A stretch of DNA of 64,000 nucleotides from Deinococcus sp. JMULE3 (GTDB lineage: Bacteria > Deinococcota > Deinococci > Deinococcales > Deinococcaceae). The stretch is taken from assembly GCF_013337115.1 (NCBI RefSeq), contig NZ_SGWE01000004.1:1710001-1774000 (forward strand), in the 5' to 3' direction. The notes under the pieces were generated by a model. The model searched no databases. It had not been told where the DNA came from and was given only the letters and a program-made list of their open reading frames with translations. Below are positions 1 to 15,318 of this stretch, one piece after another. Numbering within the stretch: position 1 is the first letter of the stretch; each line of letters begins with the position of its first letter. The translations under genes and the position numbers were made by a program.

Positions 1-125
1 GCACGGGCGTCATGAAGCACAACCCGGACGACGTGCTTGACGGGGACCTCGAGGACCTGCAGTGGGCCGGGCTGGAATGGATGGCTGGGAAGCGCGTCGC
101 GGAGGAAAACAGCGACGACGAGTGA
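1..125 (+). CDS. 3' end of an unknown protein
   Basis: An open frame enters from the left edge and stops with TGA at 123-125. About 40 C-terminal residues are visible; they are acidic and end in a Ser-Asp-Asp-Glu tail, with Deinococcus-like codon use (GAC, CTG, GTC). There is too little to assign a family. The 171 bp that follow, up to the kinase start, hold no gene. Confidence 0.5.
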   Translation, partial: TGVMKHNPDDVLDGDLEDLQWAGLEWMAGKRVAEENSDDE

Positions 126-296
126 CCCTGGCCGATCCGGAGCGGCGCTCCTGATCACGGGGAATCACGGTTCGGAGATCCAGACTGGGGGGCGCGCGGC
201 GTGAGCTGACGCGCCTCCTCACGTTCCGGGATGCGGGCGGCACCGGAGGTTCTCGCTTGTCAGGGGCGGCGGAACGTGACACCCTTGGGGGCAAGC

Positions 297-1259
297 ATGG
301 CCGAGGCGAGCACCATCACCGGGTACACCCTGCACCGCGTTCTGGGGCGTGGGAACACCTCGCTGGTGCGCCTCGCGACGAACGCGCAGGGGCAGCTGGT
401 CGCGGTGAAGATCCCGCACCCGGAGACGCTGACCGTGCAGGACGCCGCCGAACGGTTCGGGAACGAGGTGCGGTTGACGCTGCAGTTCCGCCACCCGCAC
501 CTGGTGCGCGGCTTCGGCGGCACGCCGTTCGGACCGAACGCGTTCCTGGCCATCACGTACTACCCGAAAGGCGCGCTGAACGAGCAGCTGGCCGAGATGC
601 CGGACCGGCTGCCGCTCATGGAGGCGCTGCGGATCCTGGCGGACGTGACGTCGGCCCTGACGTACCTGCACCACCAGGGGGCAGTGCATCAGGACGTGAA
701 GACGCAGAACGTGTACGTCACGGACGACGGGCGCGCGGCGCTGGGCGACCTGGGCAACACGTACTTCGTGGCGCAGGGCGGCAAGACCAGCGGCAGTCCG
801 TTCTACATGGCGCCCGAGGTCTACCAGGGTGAGGAGACGAGCAGTGCCAGCGACGTGTACAGCCTGGGCGTGATGATGTACGAGCTGCTGGGCGGGGACC
901 GGCCCTTTCACGGGCACACGTACGAGGAACTGATGGTGGCCCACATGACGCGCTTCCCCCCGTCGCTGACGCAGGTCAACCCACTGGTGCCGCGCGCGGT
1001 GGGCCGCCTGGCGGAACTGGCCCTGGCGAAACGACCGGGGGACCGCCCATCGGCGGACCGGATCCGCCGCGCACTCCTGAGCGCCCTGGGGGAAACCCCG
1101 GCGGACGAGGTGTACGAGGAGGACGCCAAACCGGAGGCAGAGGCCGTGCGGCCCATGGGTCGCCACGCCCCGGCGCAGGTACGCCCGGCGGCCCCTGCTG
1201 TTCCCGAACCTGAAGCGGAGAAGGGTGCGCGCTGGAATCCCTTCAAGCGCCGCAAGTAA
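297..1259 (+). CDS. Serine/threonine protein kinase (STPK, non-RD type)
   Basis: 320-residue Hanks-type kinase. The glycine loop (GRGNTS) is at about residues 17-22, the ATP lysine in VAVK at 38, the catalytic loop HQDVKTQN at 131-138, a DLG variant of DFG near 151 and the APE motif at 172-174. Gln replaces the Arg before the catalytic Asp, so activation-loop phosphorylation may not be needed. The catalytic domain ends near residue 265; the Pro/Ala/Glu-rich tail ends in a basic patch (FKRRK). There is no membrane segment or PASTA domain, so it should be cytosolic. The ATG at 297 was preferred over 231 because the domain begins right after it and a purine-rich stretch precedes it. Substrate unknown. 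Confidence 0.85.
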   Translation: MAEASTITGYTLHRVLGRGNTSLVRLATNAQGQLVAVKIPHPETLTVQDAAERFGNEVRLTLQFRHPHLVRGFGGTPFGPNAFLAITYYPKGALNEQLAEMPDRLPLMEALRILADVTSALTYLHHQGAVHQDVKTQNVYVTDDGRAALGDLGNTYFVAQGGKTSGSPFYMAPEVYQGEETSSASDVYSLGVMMYELLGGDRPFHGHTYEELMVAHMTRFPPSLTQVNPLVPRAVGRLAELALAKRPGDRPSADRIRRALLSALGETPADEVYEEDAKPEAEAVRPMGRHAPAQVRPAAPAVPEPEAEKGARWNPFKRRK

Positions 1260-1281
1260 GCCGCAGGTCAGGGGGCCGCGC

Positions 1282-2235
1282 TCAGCGCAGCAGGCTGTGC
1301 ATCTCGTAGCGTCCGGCCAGCTGCTGGAACCCCAGTCGGCGGTTGACGGCCAGCATGGGGGCGTTCAGCGAGTGGTTGTTGGTCCGCATGGTCGCGTAGC
1401 CCGCGTTCTGGGCGCGCTGCACGACCTGGAGTTTCAGGGGCAGCGCCAAGCGGCGCCCGCGCGCCTGCGGGTGCGTGGCGGTCAGTTCGTTGTACACGAA
1501 CGGCAGGTGCTGGAAGCCGACCATGGCGGTGGTGCCCAGCCACTCGCCGCCGGGACCGAGGGCCAGGATCAGCCAGTCGGGGCGGGGGTCCGTTTCCAGT
1601 CGCAGGGCGCCCCGGACCTGCATGGGCGTCCAGCGGGGGTATCCGGCGAGGTCGGGCGTCTCGGTGAGGCGGTCGGCGACGAAATCCACGTACCGCTCCA
1701 GGGTGCGTTCATCGGCGCCGCTCAGGTCGGCGAAGGTCACGCCCTGTGCACGGGCGGCGTCCAGTGCAGGCTGATGGTCGGCGAGGTTCACCTGGGTCAG
1801 GTCGAGTTCGGAGGCGTAGCGGTGGGTGCGCAGCGTGAAGCCGCGCCGCTCGGCCCAGGCGCGGTGGGCCGGATCGGGGTCCGGGACGTCCACGCTCAGG
1901 CCGTGGGCGCCCAGGTCGCGGGCGGCCTGCCGGGCCTCCTGCCACAGGACCTCCCCGGCACCCTGGCCGCGCGCCTCGGGAAACACGAGGACGCTCAGGT
2001 GCAGGAAGTCCGGGGGGATGAACAGCGAGTGTTGCAGTTGCCAGCCGCCCAGGACCTGTCCGTCCGGGCCGAGCAGCAGCTCCCGCCGGGCCTGGGCTTC
2101 CGGGCCGCGCCGCGCGTCGGCGGCGATCAAGTCCGTGCCGCTGGTGTTGCGGCCACCCAGGCTCAGCAGCGCCGCGAAGGTCTCGGCGTCGTCCGGGGTG
2201 TAGGGGCGCAGGGTCCAGCCGTCCGGGAGGGTCAC
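1282..2235 (-). CDS. GNAT acetyltransferase with tandem GNAT folds
   Basis: 317-residue acetyl-CoA-dependent N-acetyltransferase. The length is about twice a single GNAT domain. The first half carries the acetyl-CoA loop as FPEARGQGAGEVL (near residues 109-121); the second carries a matching HPQARGRRLALPL near 255-267, so two GNAT folds lie in tandem. The start is GTG at 2235, whose bases overlap the TGA of the upstream dinB-like gene (GTGA), pointing to translational coupling. The substrate cannot be read from sequence; similar two-fold GNATs modify small molecules such as antibiotics or thiols. Confidence 0.82.
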   Translation of the reverse strand: MTLPDGWTLRPYTPDDAETFAALLSLGGRNTSGTDLIAADARRGPEAQARRELLLGPDGQVLGGWQLQHSLFIPPDFLHLSVLVFPEARGQGAGEVLWQEARQAARDLGAHGLSVDVPDPDPAHRAWAERRGFTLRTHRYASELDLTQVNLADHQPALDAARAQGVTFADLSGADERTLERYVDFVADRLTETPDLAGYPRWTPMQVRGALRLETDPRPDWLILALGPGGEWLGTTAMVGFQHLPFVYNELTATHPQARGRRLALPLKLQVVQRAQNAGYATMRTNNHSLNAPMLAVNRRLGFQQLAGRYEMHSLLR

Positions 2236-2735
2236 GGAACGGCCTTGATCAGCTGCCGGATGGCGCCCAGGTGGTACGCGACGTGCGCGACCGCACCCGT
2301 CAGGCCGCCGGTCACGTCCCTATCGGCGGGTCGGTCCTCGAAGGTGCGGGCGAAGGTCACCAGGGCGTCGTACGCGGCGCGCAGCCGTTCGCGGGCGGCC
2401 TCCCACCCGGCGGCGTCCACCTGGGCAGGCTGGAAACTCCCTTTCCAGTCGAAGGGACCGCGGTCCCCGTCGCGCTCCCAGCGGACGATGACTTCGAGGT
2501 GGTAGGCGGTGTGCGCGGCGTGCGCGGCGACGGTGCTGCCCAGCACCTCCCGGCTGGCCTGCTCGGCACTCAGGGCGTCCAGGGTGGCGAGCAGCCCGTG
2601 GTTGCCGCTGCCGTCGGCTTTCGTGCCGTCCAGGAAGGCGGTGCCCTGGCCGGGGTGGCCGCCCAGTGCGGCCTCGCGCAGGATGTCGAGGATGCCGCTG
2701 ACCGCGCTGGACGCCGACGGGGTGGGGGTGGTCAT
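2232..2735 (-). CDS. DinB/YfiT-family putative metal-dependent hydrolase
   Basis: 167-residue four-helix DinB-fold protein. His residues spaced as in the family are visible (the HAAHTAYHL stretch and HVAYHLGAIRQL near the C-terminus) and could form the metal site. Deinococcus carries many expanded DinB-like proteins, some stress-induced; no specific reaction is known for this one. The ATG at 2735 is chosen because a -10 box TACGCT ends 6 nt upstream, giving a leaderless mRNA; an ATG 14 codons further up would lie above the promoter. It is first in a two-gene operon with the GNAT gene. Confidence 0.8.
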   Translation of the reverse strand: MTTPTPSASSAVSGILDILREAALGGHPGQGTAFLDGTKADGSGNHGLLATLDALSAEQASREVLGSTVAAHAAHTAYHLEVIVRWERDGDRGPFDWKGSFQPAQVDAAGWEAARERLRAAYDALVTFARTFEDRPADRDVTGGLTGAVAHVAYHLGAIRQLIKAVP

Positions 2736-2890
2736 GCCCCCAGCGTACGGAGCGGGGCGGGGCTGGACATGCGTCATCTGACCGCTGGCAACCGCGCGCG
2801 GACTCTGGTAATGTGGTGAGTTGCGCTGCCCGGCGAGGCCTGACCCTGTCAGGACACTCTGCCTGCGTGCGGCGACAGAGGAGGTGAACT

Positions 2891-3199
<309 letters not shown>

Positions 3200-3204
3200 T
3201 CTCC

Positions 3205-3241
3205 TTACGCTATTGACGTAATGAGATCGGTCCTGTTATCG
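3205..3241 (+). promoter_or_regulatory. RDRM operator over the ssb promoter
   Basis: A 17-bp near-palindrome, TTACGCTATTGACGTAA, lies at 3205-3221 in the 136-bp rpsF-ssb gap. It matches the Deinococcus radiation/desiccation response motif (TTATGTCATTGACATAA-type) at 13 of 17 positions by eye. Its right half contains TTGACG (3213-3218), which acts as -35 to a TTATCG -10 at 3236-3241 with a 17-bp spacer. The family repressor DdrO binds such sites and is removed by the protease PprI/IrrE after DNA damage; ssb is a known regulon member in related species. Confidence 0.8.
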
Positions 3242-3335
3242 TACGGTCAACCCGCAAGGGCCACACACGCCAGCCGCATCCAAAACCCCAGTACGAATCC
3301 TGCCGGATTCAGCCAGCAACAAAGGAGACCACGTC

Positions 3336-4226
<891 letters not shown>

Positions 4227-4268
4227 ACCCCGCTTGGGGAGAGGAACGCAGATTTCAAGGACTAACAC

Positions 4269-4544
4269 ATGACCCAGACCAACAGCGCCGAGCGTAAACC
4301 GCGCGGCAAGGGACCCAAGCGTCCCCGCAAGCCCAAGGTCGATCCGTTCTCCATCGGGGAACTGGAAATCACCGATTACAAAGACGTGAAGATGCTGCGC
4401 CGTTTCGTGAGCGACACGGGCAAGATCCTCCCCCGCCGCCGCACGGGCCTCTCGGCCAAGCACCAGCGCCGCATCGCGCAGACGATCAAGATCGCCCGCC
4501 AGCTGGCCCTGCTGCCCTACACCGAGAAGCTCGTCCGGAAATAA
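4269..4544 (+). CDS. rpsR: 30S ribosomal protein S18
   Basis: 91-residue S18, partner of S6 on the 30S platform. A basic N-terminal extension ([15 protein letters not shown]) precedes the conserved core [18 protein letters not shown] and the signature region [17 protein letters not shown]. It lies 42 bp after ssb and 11 bp before rplI, so it is co-transcribed with both. It shows no zinc-binding Cys cluster, so it is the Cys-minus form. Confidence 0.96.
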   Translation: MTQTNSAERKPRGKGPKRPRKPKVDPFSIGELEITDYKDVKMLRRFVSDTGKILPRRRTGLSAKHQRRIAQTIKIARQLALLPYTEKLVRK

Positions 4545-4555
4545 GGAGAATTGAC

Positions 4556-4996
<441 letters not shown>

Positions 4997-5012
4997 ACGC
5001 CAACAAGCGTCC

Positions 5013-5048
5013 AGACCCCCGCCCACGTGGCGGGGGTCTTCTTCTTGC
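5013..5048 (+). terminator. Intrinsic terminator of the rpsF-rplI operon
   Basis: Perfect 11-bp stem (arms at 5013-5023 and 5029-5039, AGACCCCCGCC and its complement) with a 5-nt loop, followed by a T-rich tail (TCTTCTTG), 16 bp after the rplI stop codon. Confidence 0.9.
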
Positions 5049-5052
5049 CTTC

Positions 5053-5220
5053 TCATACGGGGCTCCATTGATTCCAAACCAGGCAGGGTCACCCGGTGGC
5101 CCCCTCACCCTTCCGTCGCTTCGCTCCACTGCTCCGCAGCTCTGCGAGTCCCTCCCTCTCCCCTCGTGGGAGAGCGGAATCCGACCACGTTGGAAGCAAA
5201 TCAATCTAATCCCGTATCAC
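5053..5220. repeat. Palindromic small non-coding repeat (copy 1)
   Basis: A 168-bp element bounded by imperfect terminal inverted repeats: TCATACGGGG...TTGATT on the left, AATCAA...CCCGTATCA on the right. Inside is a CCCTCACCCTTCCG-CGCTTCGC block that recurs inverted near 41250-41294. It belongs to the dispersed structured repeats of this window. The following 5221-5410 holds no gene; a TACACT -10-like box near 5283-5288 may start the rny transcript. Confidence 0.65.
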
Positions 5221-5410
5221 CTGCCCCGCGCCCCCGACAGGCCGACCGGGGTACGCCCCGACGTCTACCGGGCGGGCTTTCCCGCTACACTTGGGGCGAA
5301 CGTCCCCACAGCGCAGTCACCGGAGGCGTTCGACCTCAGTTTCCCACCCCGGGGCGCGTGCCCGACACCGGCGCGCGGCCCCATGCAACACACCATCAAA
5401 GGAGCGCACC

Positions 5411-7138
<1,728 letters not shown>

Positions 7139-7159
7139 GCAGAAGCGGGCAGAGGAGGG

Positions 7160-7186
7160 TCGGGGCCATGCGCTCCGGCCTTTTTC
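7160..7186 (+). terminator. Possible rny terminator
   Basis: A short GGCC...GGCC stem (7164-7167 and 7177-7180) is followed by TTTTT (7181-7185), 22 bp after the rny stop. The stem is only 4 bp plus wobble pairs, so the call is tentative. Confidence 0.45.
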
Positions 7187-7187
7187 A

Positions 7188-7330
7188 CTGCATACCGTCC
7201 GGAACACGCTCGGAAAGGACCCGTCTGGCACGAGATTTTTCAGGCCGCCGCGCGGGGATTGACACGCCCTGCATACCGGGGTATCCTAGTTTTATCACCG
7301 TCCGAGAAGGGCGGATTTTTCGTTTTGGTC
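7188..7330 (+). promoter_or_regulatory. Promoter-terminator module A (tiny transcription unit)
   Basis: A sigma-70-type promoter, TTGACA (7259-7264), 17-bp spacer, TATCCT (7282-7287), runs directly into an intrinsic terminator. The expected start is the A at 7294, seven nt after the -10. A 6-bp stem CCGTCC/GGGCGG then begins within five nt and ends in a T run (TTTTTCG), giving an RNA of about 29 nt. The spacer holds CTGCATACCG; a second copy of that box lies 81 bp upstream at 7188-7197. No ORF is associated. Confidence 0.7.
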
Positions 7331-7439
7331 TGGGCACCCCCACGCGAGCCCCTCTCCCCTAACGATCAGGCAGCCGCTGCAGCCAGTTCGACGCGTGGCA
7401 GTGGCGACGGGGCGATCAGCACCGGTCGGGCGTACCCGA

Positions 7440-7584
7440 CTGCATAGCCCCCGGCGGCTGCTTCTGCTGGAAGGACGTCCAGCACGACAGATTTCCGGTC
7501 GGCGCGCAGGACTTGACCGGCCCTGCATATCGCGCTATTCTATTTCTATCACCGTCCGCGAAGGGCGGATTTTTCGTTTTGGTC
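7440..7584 (+). promoter_or_regulatory. Promoter-terminator module B
   Basis: Second copy of the module: TTGACC (7513-7518), 17-bp spacer, TATTCT (7536-7541), then ATCACCG and stem CCGTCC/GGGCGG with TTTTTCGTTTTGG. Boxes CTGCATAGCC (7440-7449) and CTGCATATCG (7523-7532) are 83 bp apart. An ATTT tract and a GGAC-TCCAGCACG-like block upstream of the -35 are shared with module A. The 109 bp between modules A and B show no ORF or known RNA. Confidence 0.7.
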
Positions 7585-7636
7585 CCCGTGACTCCCACCG
7601 ACCAGCTGTCCGTGTCATCGGGCGCACCGACCGAGG

Positions 7637-7775
7637 CTGCATACCGACATAAGAGCGCCGGATAAGAAGGCTCTCCAGGACGGCATTTTTCCAGCCGTCC
7701 CGCGAGGCTTGACGCTGCCTGCATACCGCGCTATATTTTTCCTATCACCGCCGAAGAAGGCGGGTTTTTTATTTT
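7637..7775 (+). promoter_or_regulatory. Promoter-terminator module C
   Basis: Third copy: TTGACG (7709-7714), 17-bp spacer, TATATT (7732-7737), then ATCACCG, a 5-bp stem CCGCC/GGCGG with loop GAAGAA, and TTTTTTATTTT. Boxes at 7637-7646 and 7719-7728 are both CTGCATACCG, 82 bp apart. The loop and stem bases differ from A and B while the hairpin is kept. Its T run overlaps the stop codon of the convergent trmK gene. Confidence 0.7.
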
Positions 7776-8432
7776 CTATCCCCTGCCAGCCACGCGGCGG
7801 CGCTCTGCGCGACCTGCAGGTCGTACTCGGCGGCGCGGCCTGGGGCGGCCAGCGGGGTCAGGCGGGTTACGTCTGCCCACACCTGCTGGCGCAGCAAGGT
7901 ACCCCCCTCGCGCAGCAGCAGCGGGCCGTAGCGCAGGGCCGCCTCCTCCGGCAGGGCCACGTAGGCCGGGTCGGGGCCGGACTGACGTTCCAGCCGCAGG
8001 ACCGGGTAGCGCCAGAAGCCGGGCGCCAGGACCTCCGCCGCGACGTGATAGCCGCGTTCCTGCGCCCAGCGGCGCAGCGGTTCCGGGCTGTCGTTCGGTT
8101 GCAGCACCAGCGCGTCCGGCACGCGATCAGGCGTGCGGGTCAGGATGCCCAGCATGGTCTGCGCGCCCATGCCGGTCATGCTGGCACTCTGCACCTCGCC
8201 GGGCGCCAGCGGGGCGAGGCCGTTTCCGGCGCGGACCTCCAGGCGGCCTGTGAGGCCCGCGCGGGCGACGTTCACGCGGGCGTGTTCCAGCGGGCCGGGG
8301 TTCACCTCGACGATCACGCCGCGCGTGATGCGGCCCAGCTGCGCCAGCCGGATGGGGAGGTGCGCGTGGTCACTGCCGATGTCCGCGTGAGCGTCGGCCT
8401 GGATCAGGTGCAGGGCCGCCTGGAGGCGCGCG

Positions 8433-8446
<14 letters not shown>
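7769..8446 (-). CDS. trmK: tRNA (adenine(22)-N1)-methyltransferase TrmK family
   Basis: 225-residue SAM-dependent methyltransferase of the TrmK/YqfN family (COG2384), which methylates N1 of A22 in the D-loop of some tRNAs. The SAM motif reads ADIGSDHAHLPIRLA near residues 20-34, followed by VEVNPGPLEHARVN and the family-typical GNGLAPLAPGE and SMTGMGAQTM segments. Length is typical. The start lies inside the end of the upstream yqhA-like gene (14-bp overlap), so translation is probably coupled. Its 3' end converges on module C. Confidence 0.85.
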
Positions 8447-8987
<541 letters not shown>

Positions 8988-9009
8988 GCCGCCCAGCATA
9001 GCGGGCCCT

Positions 9010-11008
<1,999 letters not shown>

Positions 11009-11102
11009 TCCACCCGGCCCCTTCATGGGGCATTCACGGGCTTCCCAGAGGCACGGCGACCCGTTCTTCATCCAAGCTTTAGTTCTGGATAGGCCGGGAA
11101 AG

Positions 11103-11228
11103 TTATGCACAGGACGCTGTGGACAACTGTCCCAGCCTGTGGACGACCGCCAGGCGCGGCAAAACCCTGGGCACAACCCAGCAGTTATCCACAGGGACGG
11201 TGTGGAAAAACCCCGTCCCTGTGGATAA
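11103..11228. other. Secondary DnaA-box cluster with a 16-bp inverted repeat
   Basis: Between tyrS and pyk, about 4 kb from oriC. Boxes: TTATGCACA (11103-11111), TGTGGACAA (11118-11126), TGTGGACGA (11138-11146), exact TTATCCACA (11185-11193), TGTGGAAAA (11201-11209) and exact TGTGGATAA (11220-11228). The two exact boxes are the outer ends of a perfect inverted repeat, TTATCCACAGGGACGG (11185-11200) and its complement (11213-11228), with a 12-nt loop that contains another box. No AT-rich unwinding element adjoins it, so it looks like a DnaA-binding locus rather than an origin. Confidence 0.75.
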
Positions 11229-11245
11229 AAATCTGACGCTCAGAT
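11227..11245 (-). terminator. Intrinsic terminator of pyk
   Basis: On the minus strand a 6-bp stem ATCTGA/TCAGAT with a 3-nt loop (11231-11245) is followed by TTTTT, about 42 bp after the pyk stop. It abuts the DnaA-box inverted repeat. Confidence 0.65.
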
Positions 11246-11286
11246 GAAGTTTGCACCCGGACCAGCTGGAAACCGCCCGCCCCGGA

Positions 11287-12729
11287 TCAGGGCTGCAGCA
11301 GGTCTTCACGCAGGCGCTCGACACGCAGCATGTTCGTGGTGCCACGCACACCGAACGGCACGCCGGCCGTGATCACGTAGCGGTCACCCACGTCGGCCAG
11401 CCCGCTGCGGCGCAGCTCGTCGTTCGCGATGCGGACCATGTCGTCCGTGTTGCGCGGGTCCTCGCTCAGGACCGGCACGACGCCCCAGGACAGCGCCAGC
11501 TGGTTGCGGGTCTGCTCGTTGGGCGTCAGAGCCAGGATCGCCAGCGGGGGACGGTTCTTCGCGATGCGGCCCGCCGCGCCGCCCGTGCTCGTGAAGGTCA
11601 CGATCGCCGGGGAGTCCAGCTTCTCGCCGATGCTGCACGCCGCCGACGCGATCGCGTCCTGCGCGAGTTCCGTGTCGATCACCAGGGACCGCTGCAGCAT
11701 CTTGTAGTGCTCGCTGGCCTCCGCCTCGCGGGCGATGCGGTCCATCATGGCGACCGACTCGACCGGGTACTGCCCGGCGGCGGACTCCGCCGAGAGCATC
11801 ACGGCGTCGGTGCCGTCGTAGATGGCGTTCGCCACGTCCGACGCCTCGGCGCGGGTGGGGCGCGGCAGGCTGATCATGCTCTCGAGCATCTGCGTGGCGG
11901 TGATCACGGGCTTCCCGGCCTCGCGGCACATGCGGATGATGCGCTTCTGGATGGTCGGCACCTGCTCGGGACGCATCTCGACGCCCAGGTCACCGCGCGC
12001 CACCATGATGCCGTCCACTTCCTTGAGGATGTCCTCGAAGCGGTCCACGGCCTGCGGCTTCTCGATCTTCGCCATCAGCTTGGCGCGGCTGCCGAAGCGG
12101 GACATGTAGTGGCGGGCCAGCAGCAGGTCGTCGCGGGAACGCACGAAGCTCAGCGCCACCCAGTCCACGCCCAGTTCCGCGCCGAACTCCATGTCCTGCA
12201 CGTCCTTCTCGGACAGCGCAGGCACGCTCAGGTCGGCCTCGGGCACGTTGATGCCCTTGTTGTTCTTCAGGACGCCGCCGATCACGACGGTGGTCAGCAC
12301 GTCGTTGCCGCGCACGCCGTCGACACGCAGGGCCATGTTGCCGTCGTCGAGCAGCAGGGCCATGCCGGGCTGCACGTCGCGCACGAGATCCTTGTAGGTG
12401 GTGCCCACGCGGGTCTCGTCACCCTCGACGTCGTCCATGGTGATCGTGAACTTATCGCCGGGGGCGAGGGTCACGCTGCCGTCCTTGAAGCGCGCCACGC
12501 GGATCTTCGGACCCTGCAGGTCCTGCAGGATGCCGATGGTGACGCCCTTCTTGGCGGCGAGTTCGCGGACCATCTGCACGGTCTGGCGGTGATCCTCGGG
12601 GTCACCGTGGCTGAAGTTCATGCGCACGACGTTCAGGCCGGCATCGATCATGCGGCTCAGCACCTCGGGGGAGCGGCTGGCCGGGCCGACGGTGGCCACG
12701 ATCTTGGTGGAACGGTCAATCTGTTTCAT
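11287..12729 (-). CDS. pyk: Pyruvate kinase
   Basis: 480-residue glycolytic enzyme converting phosphoenolpyruvate and ADP to pyruvate and ATP. N-terminus KQIDRSTKIVATVGPAS, substrate and metal site region RMNFSHG, the signature KIEKPQAV with the catalytic Lys, and the GDLGVEM and TATQMLESM segments are all present; the C-terminal domain has the SLVIDTELAQDAIA stretch. The ATG at 12729 follows GAAAGGA. It lies downstream of eno in the same direction, pairing the last two steps of glycolysis. Confidence 0.96.
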   Translation of the reverse strand: MKQIDRSTKIVATVGPASRSPEVLSRMIDAGLNVVRMNFSHGDPEDHRQTVQMVRELAAKKGVTIGILQDLQGPKIRVARFKDGSVTLAPGDKFTITMDDVEGDETRVGTTYKDLVRDVQPGMALLLDDGNMALRVDGVRGNDVLTTVVIGGVLKNNKGINVPEADLSVPALSEKDVQDMEFGAELGVDWVALSFVRSRDDLLLARHYMSRFGSRAKLMAKIEKPQAVDRFEDILKEVDGIMVARGDLGVEMRPEQVPTIQKRIIRMCREAGKPVITATQMLESMISLPRPTRAEASDVANAIYDGTDAVMLSAESAAGQYPVESVAMMDRIAREAEASEHYKMLQRSLVIDTELAQDAIASAACSIGEKLDSPAIVTFTSTGGAAGRIAKNRPPLAILALTPNEQTRNQLALSWGVVPVLSEDPRNTDDMVRIANDELRRSGLADVGDRYVITAGVPFGVRGTTNMLRVERLREDLLQP

Positions 12730-12799
12730 CTGGAATCCTTTCCAAGCGCGGGAAGAGCGGCGGGCGGTCAGGGTCTCCCCCGCCGCCCGCCCGCCGGGG

Positions 12800-14128
<1,329 letters not shown>

Positions 14129-14216
14129 CTATAAGCGGGTGCCTCCGCAGAAAGATGCACCCGGTTCAACTTCCGGTGCAGACAGGTGCGGCCGCGCGCC
14201 CCACCCGCCCGCCGCC

Positions 14217-15299
14217 TCAGACGCGCAGGGTCACCATCACGGCCATGTACCCGCCGCCACCCGCCGCGCGGAAGATCGCCGGACTGGTCGAGCCCGAGAA
14301 CAGCAGTTCCGCGTCCCCATCGATCGGGCCCAGGGCGTCCAGCACGTGCCGGGCGTTGAAGGCGAGGCTCATGGCGGGCTCGCTGCCGCCCTGCACCACG
14401 TCCAGGGTGTCCTGGGCGCGGCCGTAGTCGCCCTCGGCCGCCAGCCGCAGCTTGCCCTCCGAGACCAGGAACTCCACGCGGTTGTTCGCGTTCTTGTCGG
14501 CCAGCACCGCCACGCGGTTCACGGCCTCCTTCAGCGCCGTCGCGGGCAGCGTGACCTGCAGGCGGATCTCCTTGGGGATCACGCGCTCGTAGTCCGGGAA
14601 GTCCCCGTCCAGCAGCTTCAGGTTCATGTGGACGCGGTCGGTGGTGACGCTCAGCTGCCCGTCGCCGTACGTGAAGCGGGCCTCGCCGTCCTTGAGCACG
14701 CGGATCAGTTCGTCCACGCTGCGCGCCGGGATGATCAGGTTGCGGCCATCCCCGCTGGCCGGAAAGTCCCGGATCGCCACGCGGTACCCGTCGGAAGCGA
14801 CCACGCGCGCACCCTCGGGACGGTGCTCGAGCTTGATGCCGCGGAACACCGCCTGGAACGCCTCGTTGCTGGCGGCGTACCGGACGCTGGAGAGCGCGCG
14901 GGCCAGTTCGGTCGCGTCGAGACTCACGTCGGCCTGCGCGGGGAAGCTCAGCGGGGGGTAGGCGTCGATGTCGCCGGTCTGGAGTTTGAAGTCCGAGCCG
15001 CCGGCCCGCACCGAGAGTTCCGAGCCGCTGAGTTCCAGTTCGACGAGTTCACCGCCCAGGTTGCGCACGATCTGCGCGAACAGGTGGGCGGGCACCACGA
15101 AGTTGCGGGGGTCCTTGACCTCGGCCGGCACGAAGCACGACAGGTCGATTTCGAGGTTGGTGCCGGACAGGGTCAGGCCGGCCTCGCTGGCCTCGACCTT
15201 CAGGGCGGTCAGCAGGGGGTTGCTGCTGCGGCTGGGGATGACGCGTTCCAGAAGGCCCAGGCCTTCGCTGAGGATTTTCTTGGTGACGTGTACGTTCAT
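14217..15299 (-). CDS. dnaN: DNA polymerase III sliding clamp (beta subunit)
   Basis: 360-residue beta clamp with three clamp repeats: an N-terminus of the form [20 protein letters not shown], the middle repeat around [10 protein letters not shown], and a C-terminal end [12 protein letters not shown]. It tethers replicase and repair proteins to DNA. The start lies 20 bp from the AT-rich part of oriC, and dnaA lies on the far side of the origin in the same direction, so the order is dnaA-oriC-dnaN. Confidence 0.95.
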   Translation of the reverse strand: MNVHVTKKILSEGLGLLERVIPSRSSNPLLTALKVEASEAGLTLSGTNLEIDLSCFVPAEVKDPRNFVVPAHLFAQIVRNLGGELVELELSGSELSVRAGGSDFKLQTGDIDAYPPLSFPAQADVSLDATELARALSSVRYAASNEAFQAVFRGIKLEHRPEGARVVASDGYRVAIRDFPASGDGRNLIIPARSVDELIRVLKDGEARFTYGDGQLSVTTDRVHMNLKLLDGDFPDYERVIPKEIRLQVTLPATALKEAVNRVAVLADKNANNRVEFLVSEGKLRLAAEGDYGRAQDTLDVVQGGSEPAMSLAFNARHVLDALGPIDGDAELLFSGSTSPAIFRAAGGGGYMAVMVTLRV

Positions 15300-15318
15300 G
15301 CGTGCCTCTCTGTCTGGT

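Noticed and set aside
7188..7775. CRISPR array or tandem tRNA genes
   Set aside because: Only three units of 139-145 bp with 109 and 52 bp gaps, no short spacers, no cloverleaf; promoter and terminator signals explain the conserved parts.
11185..11228. Terminator made by the DnaA-box inverted repeat
   Set aside because: No T run follows either arm in the needed orientation; the pyk terminator is the separate hairpin at 11231-11245.
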